A DNA stretch of 64,000 nt from Sorex araneus. Its lineage: Eukaryota > Chordata > Mammalia > Eulipotyphla > Soricidae. The notes beneath the pieces were generated by a model that had not been told where the DNA came from, did no database searches, and was given only the letters and a program-made list of their open reading frames with translations. The stretch is from the NCBI RefSeq assembly GCF_027595985.1, contig NC_073311.1:31525557-31589556 (forward strand), written 5' to 3'. Numbering within the stretch: position 1 is the stretch's first letter; each line of letters begins with the position of its first letter. The translations under genes were made by a program, and so were the position numbers. Below, piece by piece: positions 22,451 to 34,325 of the stretch.

Positions 22451-22965
22451 TTTGCTCCCAGAAATAAGGGACTGAAACTGCATTACTACTTTGCTTTTAC
22501 ATTTTTCACTCTTTAAATTAAGATTATGATATCTAAACCTTGTGCAGCCATTTTATAAAACCATCTTAAAACAATTTCTTAATTGATGTAATATTTTTAG
22601 AAGAAAGACAAAGAAAATTACAGAAGTTTTTGTGTTAGAAAACATTAATGCATTGCTGCTATATTAGAAAAATGACATCCTATTTATTTAAGCTACAAGT
22701 GTGTCCACATTTTGTTCTTTAGAGCCAGATGAATTATTAACCGATAAAAATTTTATCTACTGCTGTCCCCAGGGTGGATTGGGATGTGTGGAGACAGAAT
22801 CTTATTCTCAGAGCACCCTGACTGCTGTGTATTTGTTTCTGCTTTTTAGAAAAAAACCTATTTTTGTAATTATCTTGGCTGGATTGTATGTTCTATACAT
22901 GTCAATTAAGTCAAGTTTGTTGTTCAATATTAAATTGATGAACTTTTTAAAAAATAAAGTATGGG
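22451..22965. other. Unique sequence, nothing recognised
   Basis: A 138-codon open frame starts at 22701 and runs into the next repeat. It has no recognisable domain and I do not call it a gene. Confidence 0.45.
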
Positions 22966-22967
22966 AG

Positions 22968-23036
22968 ACCAAGCTCGGACCATTGTATATGCTACGTGTG
23001 GTATTTTACCACTTAGCCACATCCTTCACCCCAGTG
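22968..23036 (-). repeat. tRNA-derived (Ala-like) short repeat relic
   Basis: Antisense 'ctacgtgtggtattttacca' and 'cttagccacatccttcaccc' resemble a tRNA-Ala-type SINE head. Confidence 0.45.
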
Positions 23037-23339
23037 AAAAAGAGCTTTCACTTAGAAGAGTACAACCCATGTTTCTTTTTCTTCCTTGAGCCATCAATCA
23101 ATTCAGATGTCCAGTAGTCTAGACCTTAAAAATAAATTTCAGCCTTTCTTCATCTGCCTGCACTGTTACCTGGGCTAATAAGCCCCCATCATCTCTGGAG
23201 ACTACTGAAGTAGATATGTAACTAGTTTCCTTGGCTCAAACTTTCCATCCAAGTTGAGTACTATCATGTTTCAAGGAATGCCACAGTCTTTTCTTTATTT
23301 TATTATTTTTTAATAAATTTACATAATTCTTTATTATTT

Positions 23340-24065
23340 TTTCATAATTTTTTAATTTTTTTATTATTTTTTTTTATTAGTGAATCACCATGAGTTACAG
23401 TTACAAACTTGTGAACTTTCATGTTTGCATTTTGTTTATATCCCTTAACCAGTGCCCAGTCCCTTCCACCAATGTTCCCAGTATCCCTTCCACCCTCCCA
23501 CCCCATCCCCCCCGCCTCACCCCACCTCTGTGGCAGGGCATTTCCCCTTGTTCTCTCTCTCTCCTTTTGGGTGTTGTGGTTTGCAACAAAGGCACTACAT
23601 GGCCATAGTGTTTGGTCTATATTCTATTTTCAGAGTGCATCTCCCATCCCGTGCAGGTCCTCAAACCACACTTTACCTGGTGTTCCCTTCTCTATGCAAG
23701 CTGCCCCTTCCTCCAGCATGTGGGGCCAGCTTCCAAGACTTGGAGCCAACCTTCTTGTACTTATCTCTACTATTATTGGGTGTTAGTCTCCTATTCTGTA
23801 ATTTAACTTTATATTCCACAGATGAGTGCAATCTTTCTATGTCTGTCACTCTCTTTCTGACTCATTTCACTTAGCATGATACTTTCCATGTTGATCCACT
23901 TATATGCAAATTTCATGACTCCATCTTTTCTAACAACAGCATAGTATTCCATTGTGTAGATATACCAAATTTTCTCACATTCTTTTCTATTGCCAAAAAG
24001 ATTCCACATAATCTGCCACTCGTAACACCTGTTTGATATGATCATTCTCTCTCTCACTTTGCTCT
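23340..24065 (-). mobile_element. L1 3' end (ORF2 C-terminus plus 3' UTR)
   Basis: On minus, 24057 to about 23809 encodes the ORF2 end ([15 protein letters not shown] ... [22 protein letters not shown]), and the 3' UTR and poly-A complement follow down to 23340. The frame is broken upstream. It is more diverged than the copy at 7330, so an older subfamily. No TSD was found. Confidence 0.88.
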
Positions 24066-24127
24066 AGATCTTTCTATATTCTTACAGCTTTTCTGAGTGC
24101 TTTTTCTGCTTCCTATAAAAATGCCCA

Positions 24128-24296
24128 AAGGCTGGAAGAATAGTACTAGCAGATAGGGCACTTGCCTTGCACATAGCTGACCCAGGCTCATTCTCAGCAC
24201 CACATATGGTTCCCCAATCCCTGCCAGGAGTGATTTCCTGAGCCAGGACAATGCCCTATGCACCACTAGATATGGTCCCCCAAAGTCAAAACAAAT
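24128..24296 (+). mobile_element. Type A SINE, diverged
   Basis: Sense copy with a head ('ggctggaagaatagtactagcag') and a mutated B box. The middle of the body is shortened. Confidence 0.75.
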
Positions 24297-24446
24297 TTAA
24301 AAAATCCTACTTCCTCAGAAGTTTCTATAACGTTCTCACTTGTTTCATTCATATTCAGTGTTATCTCCAAAAAATACCCTTTCTTGAACACTCTTAGAAC
24401 ACCTATTTTATGATTCTGCCCCCCTTTATAGATTCCATCTTCTATC

Positions 24447-24535
24447 CTTTTTTGGCCACATCCACTTGTGGTCAGAGGAACTTGCAGTGCTGGGGATTGA
24501 ACTTCTACATGCAAAGACTGTGCTCCAGTCCTTGG
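24447..24535 (-). mobile_element. Type A SINE fragment
   Basis: Antisense and internally deleted: 'ttggccacatccacttgtgg' is joined closely to 'agtgctggggattgaacttc' and a short head. Confidence 0.6.
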
Positions 24536-24650
24536 AGCTCTCTGCCAACTCTATCCTTGTATGATGCTTTGTGTGTATTCATAGCTCTTTCACTCTTTGC
24601 ACTTGTACTGTATATTGAGTATATCTCGAAGGTCCACTAGAGAAATATAT

Positions 24651-24823
24651 ATATATTTTTTCTCTTTGGGTCACACCTGGCAATGCACAGGGGTTACTCC
24701 TGGCTCTCCACTCAGGAACCATCCCTGGCCATGCTCAGGGGACCATATGGGATGCTGGGAATCGAACCCAGGTCGGCCAAGTGCAAGGCAAATGCCCTAC
24801 CCGCTGTGCTATCGCTCCAGCCC
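24651..24823 (-). mobile_element. Type A SINE (SOR-type), young
   Basis: Near-consensus antisense copy with a perfect 14-bp TSD (ctagagaaatatat at 24637-24650 and 24824-24837). Confidence 0.95.
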
Positions 24824-24887
24824 CTAGAGAAATATATCTTATTAATAGTTTTATTTAGTGTATTGAATGGTTTTACACGTAACAGAT

Positions 24888-27253
24888 TACTTGTATCACT
24901 TGTCATCCCGTTGATCTTTGATTTGCTTGAGTGGACACCAATAACGTCTCCATTCGTCCCTGTCATGTGCTAGTGTAGCCCAATTGTATCTGTTCGCTCC
25001 AGTAACATGAAGAGCCTCAAACCGTTCATTCAGACTTTTGACAAAGAAGTCTGACCATCTCGTAGGTGGGCAGCCGTGCAGTCTTTTTACGTAACATGGA
25101 ATTCAGTGGGTAACAATCCTAGTCCAGCGGGCATCTCTAAATCACATTACATGTACGGCCTATTTGATTTTTGATTGCCTTGGCAAACGAGACAGTGTCT
25201 CTGATTCTTGATTGTCGATGGAGGTCGGAACTCTGGATTCCTTCTCTCACTTGAGTGAAATGTGATATTCCAAGCATAGCTCTTTTGATTCCTCTTTGGG
25301 ATACATGAATAGCATTTTTGTCCTGTTTTCTAAGGCCCAGGTGTCTGAGGCATATGTTAGTGCAGAAAGAACAGTGGAGTCGAAAAGATGTGCCTGGAGC
25401 TGGAGATTCTTCATACTCTTAACAACTTCTTTGACGCTCTTGAAGGCTTTCCATGCTGCTCTCTTCCTCCTGCGCAGTTCCAGAGCCAAGTCACTCCTCC
25501 TGTTGAGTTCTTGACTCAGGTACACATAGCTGCTGCATTTGGAGATGTTCGTTCTGTTGAGAGCAAATGGAATGTCAGGGACTAGTTCATTTTTCATGAA
25601 CATTGTCTTGGTGAGATTCAGCTTCAGTCCGACCTTTCCACACTCATGGTTGAAGTTGGCCAGCATTTGTGCAGCTTAGCTAATGTTTGGTGTTATGAGA
25701 ACGATGTCATCAGCAAAGCGGAGGTGGTGTAGTTGTCGACTGTCTATATTCACCCCCATTCCTTCCCATTTCAGTCATCCCATAACGTTCTCGAAGGTGG
25801 CACTGAAGAGTTTCAGTGAAATGGTATCACCCCGTTGAACCACTCTATTTATGTAGATGATCACTTCCTTGTAGAATGGTGAGATCCTGGTGGTGAATTT
25901 GTACTACAGCTTGCGGGGGATCCTGATGTACTGAGTTTGAATGCCCTGTTTGACTAGGGCTTCGATGACTGCTTCAGTCTCAACAGAATGAAAGGTCTTC
26001 TTTAAATCAATGACGTTAGACAGAAAGGCATCTTTCTTTAAAAATTTAATTTAATTTTCTTTTTTAAAAAATTATTGAATCACCATGAGATAGTTACAAG
26101 CTTTCATGTTTGGGAACTCTTGAGAAACTTCAATGAGCTTGGTCACCGTGTGGATATGGCCGATCATGTTGAATCCTTTTTGGAACCCAGCTTGCTTGCA
26201 TGGTTGTCCTTCATCTAGTGTTCTGCCTATTTTATTCAGGATGACTCTAGTGAACAACTTGTAGACGACGGATAACAGGCAGATTGGGCGATAGTTGCCG
26301 ATGTTGTGGAGAATGGTCCTGCTGCTTTTCCATTGAGATGGAACCTTGCATTCAGACAGGTAGCATATGAAGTGACGAGCCAGTGTATTGATGAGTACTG
26401 GTGGTAGATTCTTCAGGTGTTCGGGTCTGACCTTGTCTGGTCCAGGTGCTGTACGTGGTGTCTTTACTGATAAAATGGCGTGTCGAATTTCGTAAGGGAG
26501 AACTTTGGGAATGACATATCCATCCTGAGGAATTTGCTATGTGGGCAGGTGGACATGGCTATCGAAGAGATCCGAGTAGAAGTGGTGAATGATCCTCTCC
26601 ATTGCCCTTCTGGAAGATGTGATAGATCCATCAGGATGTCGGAGGGCATTCATCTTGGTCTTGTAGTTGGCAAAGGACAGGCGAGCGTTGTGAATACTTT
26701 TCCCGGCTTCTGCTGCATCTGCCAACATTCCTGCTCTTCTCTCTTTGAGGTCTTCCTTTATTGCTTCTCTGCACAGCTTTGTGAGCTCAGATGTTAGCTT
26801 GTGATTGCCTGAGGCTCCTGCCAAACCACATTGGCGAGTGAGTTCAAGAGTTTCTGAAGACAAGTGTCTGTTTGTGGCTTTTCCACTCACGGCATTCCTC
26901 CTGCAGTCATGGAGGTGCTGAACCAGTCAATTGTATTCCTCGTCGATGTTGTCAACAACAGCATCTTCCCATGTTGCCACAATAGTGCCAAAGAGCTCTT
27001 AGTTGGTGGTCATTCTGGGAGTTCTCTTCTTAAACTTAAGCTTTGCAGTTCTTTCTCCCCATTCTGTGAAGTAGAATTTTGCACAAGGGAGATGGTGGTT
27101 CGATCCCATTTGAAATTTTGGGACAACAGTGATATCAGTCAGGCAAAACCATTGATTGAATATGATATGGTCAATTTTGCTGTGGAACTGTTCATCGAGG
27201 GACTCCCATGTCCAACATTTAGATTCGGCCTTCTGGAATTGTGAGTTACCATG
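24888..27253 (-). mobile_element. RTE retrotransposon, main body of a 5'-inverted insertion
   Basis: On minus this runs from just after the endonuclease region through the reverse transcriptase to the 3' tail at 24888. Visible parts include a FADDIVL catalytic motif (about 25704-25725), a QELNRR...RRKRAAWKAFKSV stretch (25247-25666), and the IRWAG...GRPPTRW-type C-terminal region, here mutated. Frameshifts and stops break it throughout. The 5' endonuclease portion lies in opposite orientation at 27254-27796. An 11-bp TSD with two transitions (24877-24887 and 27797-27807) encloses both parts, so they arrived as one event. A small L1 fragment sits inside at 26033-26110. Confidence 0.88.
26033..26110 (-). 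mobile_element. L1 3'-end fragment nested in the RTE
   Basis: 'attgaatcaccatgagatag' and 'ttacaagctttcatgtttg' interrupt RTE sequence that is continuous in the copy near 61035. A T/A-rich stretch marks the L1 tail. It is an insertion of about 80 bp, later than the RTE. Confidence 0.8.
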
Positions 27254-27796
27254 AACTAAAATGACTGTCTGCACTTTCAATGCACACAGGCTGCCATCTG
27301 AAGCATCCATCAAGAAACTGATGGTGTAAGCGCAGAAGATCAAGTACGACATCATTGGTTGAGATGAAAAGGCATCGATTACAACACGCCATTTTTGACA
27401 CTGGAGAAGAACTATTCTTCCAAACATGTGACAGTAGAGGCATCGATGGTGTCAGTGTCCTTGTCAATACGAACTTGGCCATGAGCGTTGATTCATTCAA
27501 ATGCCTAACAACCCGAATCGGACCATTACGCTTGAATAGATATGGCTCACTGCTGGCAGTTTCCATCTTTGTCATCTATGCACCAACATCCAACTACGAT
27601 GAAGAAGAAATTGAGAAGTTCTACATGAAGCTAGAGAAGTTCTATAAAGAAGACCACACCTTCTACAAGATCATCGTTGGTGATTTTAATGCCGAGATAG
27701 GACCTAGAAGGTTGCCCAATAGGGACCCATTGCCTAGAATGGAATGAACAGGGTGAGAGACTGTCTGAGTTTATCATGTTGACCAAGACCATCCAT
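27254..27796 (+). mobile_element. Inverted 5' segment of the RTE (endonuclease region)
   Basis: Sense-oriented piece of the same insertion as 24888-27253. It encodes most of the APE-type endonuclease: 27355-27747 is open for 130 codons with ...GVSVLVNTNLAM..., IYAPTSNYDEEEIEKFY and IVGDFNAEIG (the catalytic Asp and Asn of the GDFN motif). It ends at 'gaccaagaccatccata', exactly where the inverted main body resumes with '(cc)atggtaactcac', judged against the collinear copy at 62190-62210. No bases appear lost. This is the structure expected from twin priming. Confidence 0.88.
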
Positions 27797-28063
27797 ACAT
27801 AATAGATGTTCAATAAAAATTGACTATATAGAATTGGTACATATAGTCTCAATTATTATGTGATTTCTTCAAATAATAAGAATAATGTAATTAAAATTAA
27901 ATGTTCTGTATCACTTACTGCTTAAGTTGCATGATAACTTTTTGTTAATAAATGGGTGGTACAAAAATCCTGAAAGTCTGGAAATTAAAATATATGTTAA
28001 CAAACATACAAAAACACTACTAACTTTAGTCCAGAATATTTGGCATTTTTAATTTTCAGATTG

Positions 28064-28190
28064 TGGCCCAATGACTGTCCTCAATTCTTACTCCTGGAAG
28101 TGCTGTCAGGACTGCATGTGATAGCAGGGATTGCACATGGGTCAGCTGTGTGCAAGACAATCAACTTACCCACTGTACTTTCTCTTTGGC
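28064..28190 (-). mobile_element. Old type A SINE
   Basis: Antisense and degenerate ('ttcttactcctggaagtgct', 'ggattgcacatgggtcagct'). Confidence 0.65.
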
Positions 28191-28589
28191 AGAAGAATAT
28201 TTGACTCTTAACATCCAATAATCACTCGTTGTTATAGATATGTAACCAGTTTTAGTTCTGTGTTAGTTATGCACATGCTTTTGAACAAGTTGCTGAAATC
28301 TTTAGGAGATTGGAGTGGATGGATTAGATAATTTTAGTTTGACTTCCTAGTTTACTCATTTTTAAAGGGTCAGATAGCATTTCTTTTGAGTATTGCAGGC
28401 CATGAGGCCTCAGTCATAAATGTGTATTTCTGCCTCTTGTACATCTAAAGCAATAGATAACATGTAAACAAATGGGTAAAGTTGTATCCGATACAATTTT
28501 ATCTACAAATCAAGTGGAGTATAATTTACTAAATCCTGCTATAAATAATCATTATATTCTCTCACTTTTACAGATAAAATTATTTCTTT

Positions 28590-28754
28590 TGTTTGTATGT
28601 TTGCTTTTGCCCACACCTGGTGGTGCTTATTTTGGCTCTTTATTCAGGGGTCACACCTGGCAGGCTCAGGGGACCATATGGGATGCCCAAGACTGAACTT
28701 GGGTCTGCCGCATGCAAGGCAAATGCCCCATCTGCTGTACTATTGCTCCAACAT
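28590..28754 (-). mobile_element. Type A SINE
   Basis: Antisense copy. A candidate TSD is gataaaat (28573-28580 and 28755-28762). The body has a small deletion around 'cctggcaggctcagg'. Confidence 0.85.
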
Positions 28755-28762
28755 GGATAAAA

Positions 28763-29640
28763 TGATTTTTTTGTGTGTAAGGTAATCACCTCTTACATTC
28801 ATAGTGGCTACTATGGTCAGTGTTAGAAAGTACAGAAGCAGTTGCTGCATCTTTCATTTTTTACTGTGCAAATCCCATCTCTTATAATCCTTTTTTTCCC
28901 TTTATAAGAACTCATGCACCAATGCTCTAACATAATATATGCCAAGATATTCAGAAGACTAATAGTATTATTAAAACAGTTTCTTTCATCTTTGAGCTTC
29001 TGTGACTATATGAATGAGAAATGCTTTTAGCCACAAGACAGAAAACTAGAGAAATAATGACTTAGTCATCAGAATATTAATTTTTTCTTAAGATATCTGG
29101 AGATACTTGTCAGTTTGGTGACTCAGTGAGGGATCTGGCTCTTTCCATTCTGCCATTGCTCTGCTCTCAGTTTGTTATCATTTTTTAATAACTTAAAGTC
29201 CCATGAGGACAAATGGCCGCCACAGCTTCAAGCATAGCATCCTCACAAAGTGTTCAAAGCAAAACAGGCAAGGAAGGGAACAAAAGGCCTTCCCCTTATT
29301 CCCCCTTTTCTTTCATCATGAAAGAGACTTTTTATTAGAAACCTCTAACTGACTTCTTTTGCTTCTTACTGAGCACAAGAAGGTCACCTATGTAATCCTA
29401 GATTGATCACTGGCCAAAGAAAATGGAGTTGCTGTGACTACCTCAGATGAAAGATTGACAACTCTCATTGATGGGTCAAATCCAGTATCCAGTATGTATC
29501 TATTTTTATTAGTCAAGTTTTATTAGAATATAGCCACTGTCATTCAGGTCACAGCAGTTTCATGAAGTAATAGCAAGGTTTATTGATGTAGCAGAGGCTA
29601 TGGTTTGCAAAAACTAAATATTCACTGTCACATTATACAA
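28763..29640. other. Unique sequence, nothing recognised
   Basis: No repeat or gene supported. Sequence complexity is moderate at 29190-29480. Confidence 0.45.
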
Positions 29641-30345
29641 AAGTTTGCCACCTTCTAGTTTAGATTATGATTTGTTTCCTAAGACTGGCCATAAAAACAG
29701 GATTCCTCATTGTCTCATTAGATTCATGTGGAAAATGATATGGAGATTTATCATGAAAGTAAGAATAGAGCTATCATCTGACCCAGCCATTTCCTTTCTT
29801 GGTGTCTACCTCCAGGACATCAAAGCATTTATTCTAAAGAACATATGTACATTAGATTTCATTGCAACCCTTAGCACAGTAACTAGGCTCTGGAATCAAC
29901 TTAGGTGTCCAATGACAGATGAGTGGAAAATAAGGTGAGGTGTTTACACATAGTGGAATATTATGCTACTGCAAGGAATAATGAAATCATGCAATTTGCA
30001 GCCACTTTAATGGAACTGCAGAATATCATATTAAGTGAAGTAAGTTAGAAAAAGAAGCACAAACACAAGATGATCTCACTTATCTGTGGTATATAGAATA
30101 ATAGGAAAAGGGAATACAAGATACCAATTGGGAAATACCTTGATTACACATGATGCTAGTGTATAGAAATGAGGACAGGAAAGAAATTAAGAGAGCACCA
30201 AATCCTAACCACTGATCCACCAAGGAATGCTAAGGAAGGAAAGAAATTAAGGAGCAAGTAAGAAAAGGTGGAGAAGAGATGGTAACAGAGTTGATATCAG
30301 GACCTTGGGAGGGAATGTTTGTAGTGTAGAGGTGTGTGGTGTGTG
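29641..30345 (+). mobile_element. Ancient L1 (ORF2 C-terminal region plus start of 3' UTR)
   Basis: Broken ORF2 is recognisable in order: 'gagctatcatctgacccagcc' (the region of the SDPAI-type motif), 'ggtgtctacctccaggac', 'atagtggaatattatgctac' and 'gatgatctcacttatctg'. It is heavily diverged and older than the L1s at 7330 and 55472. Confidence 0.85.
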
Positions 30346-30507
30346 TGTATGTGTGTGTATTGCAACAGGTGCAGTATGCTGTAGGGTGGATCATTCACAG
30401 AATCAGAAGAGACTTTACATCATGACACTAGGATGTCTGGCTCCATACCGAAGGCTAGGAATAGGTAAGACTTTTTTTTAACTTCTTCAAATAAACAAAT
30501 TGGACTG

Positions 30508-30747
30508 GAGCAATAGCACAGAGGGTAGGGCGTTTGCCTTGCATGTGGTCGGCCTGGGTTCGATTCCTCCATCCCTCTCAGAGAGCCCAGCAAGCTACCG
30601 AGAGTATCATGCCTGCACTGCAGAGACTGGCAAGCTCCCTGAGGCATATTTGATATGCCAAAAACAGTAACAACAAGTCACACAATGGAGACATTACTGG
30701 TGCATGCTCAAGCAAATCGATGAAAAATGGGACGACAGTACTACGGT
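30508..30747 (+). mobile_element. Type B SINE (tRNA head fused to RTE ends)
   Basis: Full sense copy with head 'ggactggagcaatagcacag' and B box 'ggttcgattcctcc'. The tail (gacagtactacggtgct) leads straight into a microsatellite. Confidence 0.9.
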
Positions 30748-30749
30748 GC

Positions 30750-30808
<59 letters not shown>

Positions 30809-30875
30809 ATGTTTGTGTATGTGTGTGTATATGTGTGTATATATATACATACATACACACACATATATATATACT
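30750..30875. repeat. (TA)n(GT)n(TA)n compound microsatellite
   Basis: Grows directly from the tail of the type B SINE at 30747 and ends at the tail of the RTE-derived element starting at 30878. Confidence 0.95.
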
Positions 30876-30877
30876 GT

Positions 30878-31433
30878 TATCATCACTGTCATCACTGTCA
30901 TGCCATTGTTCGTCGAGTTACTTGAGTGGGCACCAGTAACATCTCTATTCCTCCCAGTCCTGAGATTTTAGCAGCCTCTCCTTAGTCGTCTTTCACAAGG
31001 ATTGGAGGCTCTTTCAGGGTCAGGGGAATGAGACCTATCATTACTGTTTTTGGCATATCAAATACACCATGTGTACCTTGTCAGACTCTGGCTGTGCGGG
31101 TGGGATACTCTCAGTAGCTTGCCAGGCTCTCTGAGAGGTATGTGTGTGTATATATATGTATATATATATACACACATAGTATATATATACATATATGTAT
31201 ATATACACACATATATATAAATCTCTATTATTTGTTGCCTACTGTCTGAACTCCATCAAATATGGTGTGGTAATTATGGAAAATAGGTAGGAAGTGTCTT
31301 ATAATGTGTCTGGAGTGTGGCCTGGAGAATGGCAGTGGTTGGGTAGTGGAGGTCGGCTGCCAGGTCTGGGTCTCCTGGGGCAGGGAGGGTTCTCACCTGC
31401 CCCCCTCTGGGGTGCCCCGAGTGAAAACAGCCT
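30878..31433 (-). mobile_element. Internally deleted RTE-derived retroposon, second copy
   Basis: Antisense counterpart of 387-950. The RTE 3' terminus and short-repeat tail are at 30878-30950, then the 5' untranslated module ('ctgagattttagcagcctct', 'ggaggctctttcagggtca'), an internal AT/GT array, 'tccatcaaatatggtgtgg', and a GC-rich front end to 31433. It shares the deletion junction of 387-950. The TSD is obscured by the microsatellites on both sides. Confidence 0.75.
31137..31222. repeat. AT/GT array inside the RTE-derived element
   Basis: Lies at the same internal position as the array at 629-690, between 'ctctgagag' and 'aaatctctatta'. Confidence 0.85.
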
Positions 31434-31513
31434 TGTGTATATATATGTATATACACACATCACATATATACACACATATATCATATATATACACACATAT
31501 ATGTATATGTACA
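31434..31513. repeat. AT/GT microsatellite flanking the RTE-derived element
   Basis: Alternating TATA/CACA arrays immediately beyond the 5' end of the element. Confidence 0.9.
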
Positions 31514-31579
31514 CTTTAATTGCAGAGCCAACACAAAGAAAGTATGAGACCCAAGGTACAATAACCAAACATAAAAATA

Positions 31580-31735
31580 TGCCTCTCAAGGGGGCAGACT
31601 GAGGGGTGAGAGGGAAACTGGATACACTGCTTGATGGAAGTTGACACTGGTGAAGGGATTGACATTAAAGCATTAATTGTCTAAAACTCAACTATTAATA
31701 ACATTGTAAATCACAATGCCTTAATACAAAATTGA
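31580..31735 (+). mobile_element. Old L1 3' UTR end
   Basis: 'gaagttgacactggtgaagg', 'gtctaaaactcaactattaa' and 'ataacattgtaaatcacaat' match, in the opposite orientation, the L1 end at 53055-53190. Confidence 0.7.
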
Positions 31736-31739
31736 ATAC

Positions 31740-32276
31740 AAAAGGAACAGAATTCTTTAAACAAAAAAGGAGAAAGACTGACTCTTGGAAAGACAGCCCA
31801 TTGTAACTCCTCTAACCATTTATAACAATTTGGATGGTAAGTTACTACATATCCCAACAAGTAGCCAACAAAATGTAGTTTTTAAAATAATTCTTTCCCC
31901 AAGTTGTTTGTTGTAGCCTTTGTCTCTTACTTCTGTTAGCATACTACCCAATTCATAAAGCATCTTTCCTTTCTTCTTCAATACTTTAACTTTAAAAATT
32001 TAAGAGCGTTCTTCAGCGTAATAGAGTGTGGAGGGAGAATAACATGGAATTAAATGACAGCAAAACTGAATTTCAAGGTTTTCATCCTACAACACAGGAT
32101 GCTTCCTATTACCCAGTATCTCCTTTCCTTCTCTGGAAGGACACTGTAGACCTGACTTGTATTTTCCTCAGGTTATGAACTCCTCTCCTCAGAGCTAAAA
32201 GAGAAATGCTGAGGGAGAAAGTCTTTCCCACAGACATGTTTCAAAGTGTCCTACAAAGCCTTTAAAAATACATCTT
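31740..32276. other. Unique sequence, nothing recognised
   Basis: No supported gene or repeat. Confidence 0.5.
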
Positions 32277-32362
32277 TTCTTGTTTTGGATCACACCCAAC
32301 CATGCTCAGGGTGTGCTCCTGACTCTGTGTTCAGGGATCACTCCTAGCATATGATATAAAGT
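32277..32362 (-). mobile_element. Type A SINE 3' half
   Basis: Antisense body only ('ttggatcacacccaaccatg', 'ctgactctgtgttcagggatc'). The tRNA head is missing. Confidence 0.7.
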
Positions 32363-33384
32363 CTCTTTTCTTTTAAGCCAAAATAGCACACATTGAAGAA
32401 GCAATTATTATTCATGTTATATATACATATATAAAGTTTTGAGCATTCTAAGACTCATAAAATAACTTACCAAATCATACAAAAAATAAATAAAGTCTAA
32501 AATAACACAGATCTACTAAGATCTGGAATGAGATGATAAATACATACTTGTGTAAAGTAGATCCTGGGGAAGGAGCATATTGGTACTCCTTTATCCACTC
32601 AGGGAGCACAATAACTCTAAAATGATGCTAAGGAACAAATAGACTATTTTTGTCTTTTTTGTCAGAAAGTCTGAAATCCTCTTCAGGTTTCATTTGTTCA
32701 GTCAAAATAGGCTGTCATATAAGTATCATAAAAAGCAAAGTGTCCATTTTGAAAAGCCTATAAGCAAATAAAAGTATGCCACTAAATTTGAGGTTGAAGA
32801 TATGCCAATGTTTCAGAAAATTTGAAACAGATAAAAGAGAGAAAGATGCTGAATGAAGGTTTGAGCTCCCTGGTGTCCAAAGTACAAATTTTGGTGTGCT
32901 TTATTGAGTTTAGGCTATAGCCAGTTGAAGAAGCAAATGAAAATAGAAACATATTTTTTTATCACCACATAATCTCTTTTCTTACCCCCTCCCCCCCAAC
33001 CACAAAATTCTGTAGCTTTCATCTAGATGTCACAAGAGAAATTTTAAAAAATAGAAGCAACAGGCAAGCCATAAAGATTAGAGACATGAAGGAAAGTGTA
33101 TTATTTGGTTCAATGGTTACCAGAAACCAGTGTCAACTCTTCAGATCTAATCATATAGAGAGGTTCAACATATTGTTTGATAAAAAGAAATTTAACTAGT
33201 GTGCAATTTTGAAATAGAAAATACACGTGACTTAAGTCACACAGACTTTCTATGACTCATTTTGTAGATGAAATTTAAATTCAAAGAAGACAATTCAATT
33301 CAGGTGATTGAGTTATGCCTCTTCTTAAAACTCTGTAAACAAGGAAGAATATATAAGGGATTTTAGCATTCAGCTTTAAAATCC
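32363..33384. other. Unique sequence, nothing recognised
   Basis: AT-rich, with no supported gene. A faint MIR-like stretch ('gactcattttgtagatgaaa' near 33253) is too short to call. Confidence 0.45.
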
Positions 33385-33460
33385 ACCAGTTTGACTCAGA
33401 ATATAGATAAGTGGTAGAGCATTGGCCATGCATGGGCTCTATTGCTAGCAACACACACGC
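33385..33460 (+). repeat. tRNA-derived (Ala-like) short repeat relic plus CA run
   Basis: 'ataagtggtagagcattggc' and 'gggctctattgctagcaac' resemble a tRNA-Ala-type head, followed by a short CA-rich run to about 33478. Confidence 0.4.
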
Positions 33461-33489
33461 ACATACACACAACACAAACCCAAGATAAG

Positions 33490-34159
33490 AATGTGTTTGA
33501 AAAAAAATAATCTACCTATTTAAGCACTTGGATCTGCCAGCATCCCCGTATCTCCTTGCACTTGCCCGCTCTACATTAACCATTACACATTTGCTCCTTT
33601 AACAGTATTCTGCCATCCCTGCTCCTTTGCTGGTCACCTTTCCCTTCATCAGACCACAGCTGTGACCCCTTTCTTTCTCATAGAGTTGTGGAAGTCTTTC
33701 ATTCTCACCAGAGCCTCCAACATGTTCTGGGATCCCAGCATTAACTTGACTTTTAGCTTATCTGCACATTTGCCAGTCTGTGCTTATCGGCACATTTCCT
33801 AGGGACTGGGAGGTATTAAATTTGAGTGATGTAATTATGCTTTCTTAAAAAGTCTTCTTCTTCTCTTCAGTTAATGGATACCAGAGGGTGGGTTCTAAAC
33901 ATCTTGACCTTTTCTTTATTGGCAGAGAAATGACATTTACAGTGTCTTAGGCTTTCTATCTCAGTGTTTGTTGTAAGAGAGGTAGCATATAGTTTAACAG
34001 CTCAAAATCCTGGAAGCCTACAGGAATTGTTTTACCCACAATTCCTGATGCCGATACACGGATTAGAGTCTGGATTAGAGTCTTCCTTGTTTCCCATCTT
34101 TTATTATCTGAGAGCCTTTAACACACTAGTATTGTAAATCAGGTCATTAATAGAACTTT
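33490..34159. other. Unique sequence, nothing recognised
   Basis: Slightly more GC-rich than its surroundings around 33530-33800. No gene or named repeat is supported. Confidence 0.45.
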
Positions 34160-34325
34160 ATTTATTTATTTTTTGACCGAAGGTTGGGTCACACCCAGAA
34201 GTGTTCAGGGCTTACTCCTAACTCTGTGTTCAGGGACACTCCTGGCAGGCTTGGATGCTTGGGATCAAAGCCAGGTTGAAGAAGTACAAGGCAAATGCCC
34301 TCTTCACACTTTCATTCAGGCCCCA
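34160..34325 (-). mobile_element. Type A SINE, diverged
   Basis: Antisense ('ttgggtcacacccagaagtg', 'ctaactctgtgttcagggac', 'gtacaaggcaaatgccctc'). Confidence 0.8.

Noticed and set aside
22701..23117. 138-codon open frame
   Set aside because: No recognisable domain, no start context or splice evidence, and it runs into a tRNA-like repeat relic.
24888..27796. Two separate RTE insertions in opposite orientation
   Set aside because: The two pieces are complementary with no overlap of content, and a single TSD pair encloses both, so one inverted insertion is the simpler reading.
30304..30362. GT-rich run near the end of the old L1
   Set aside because: Too short and interrupted to list separately.
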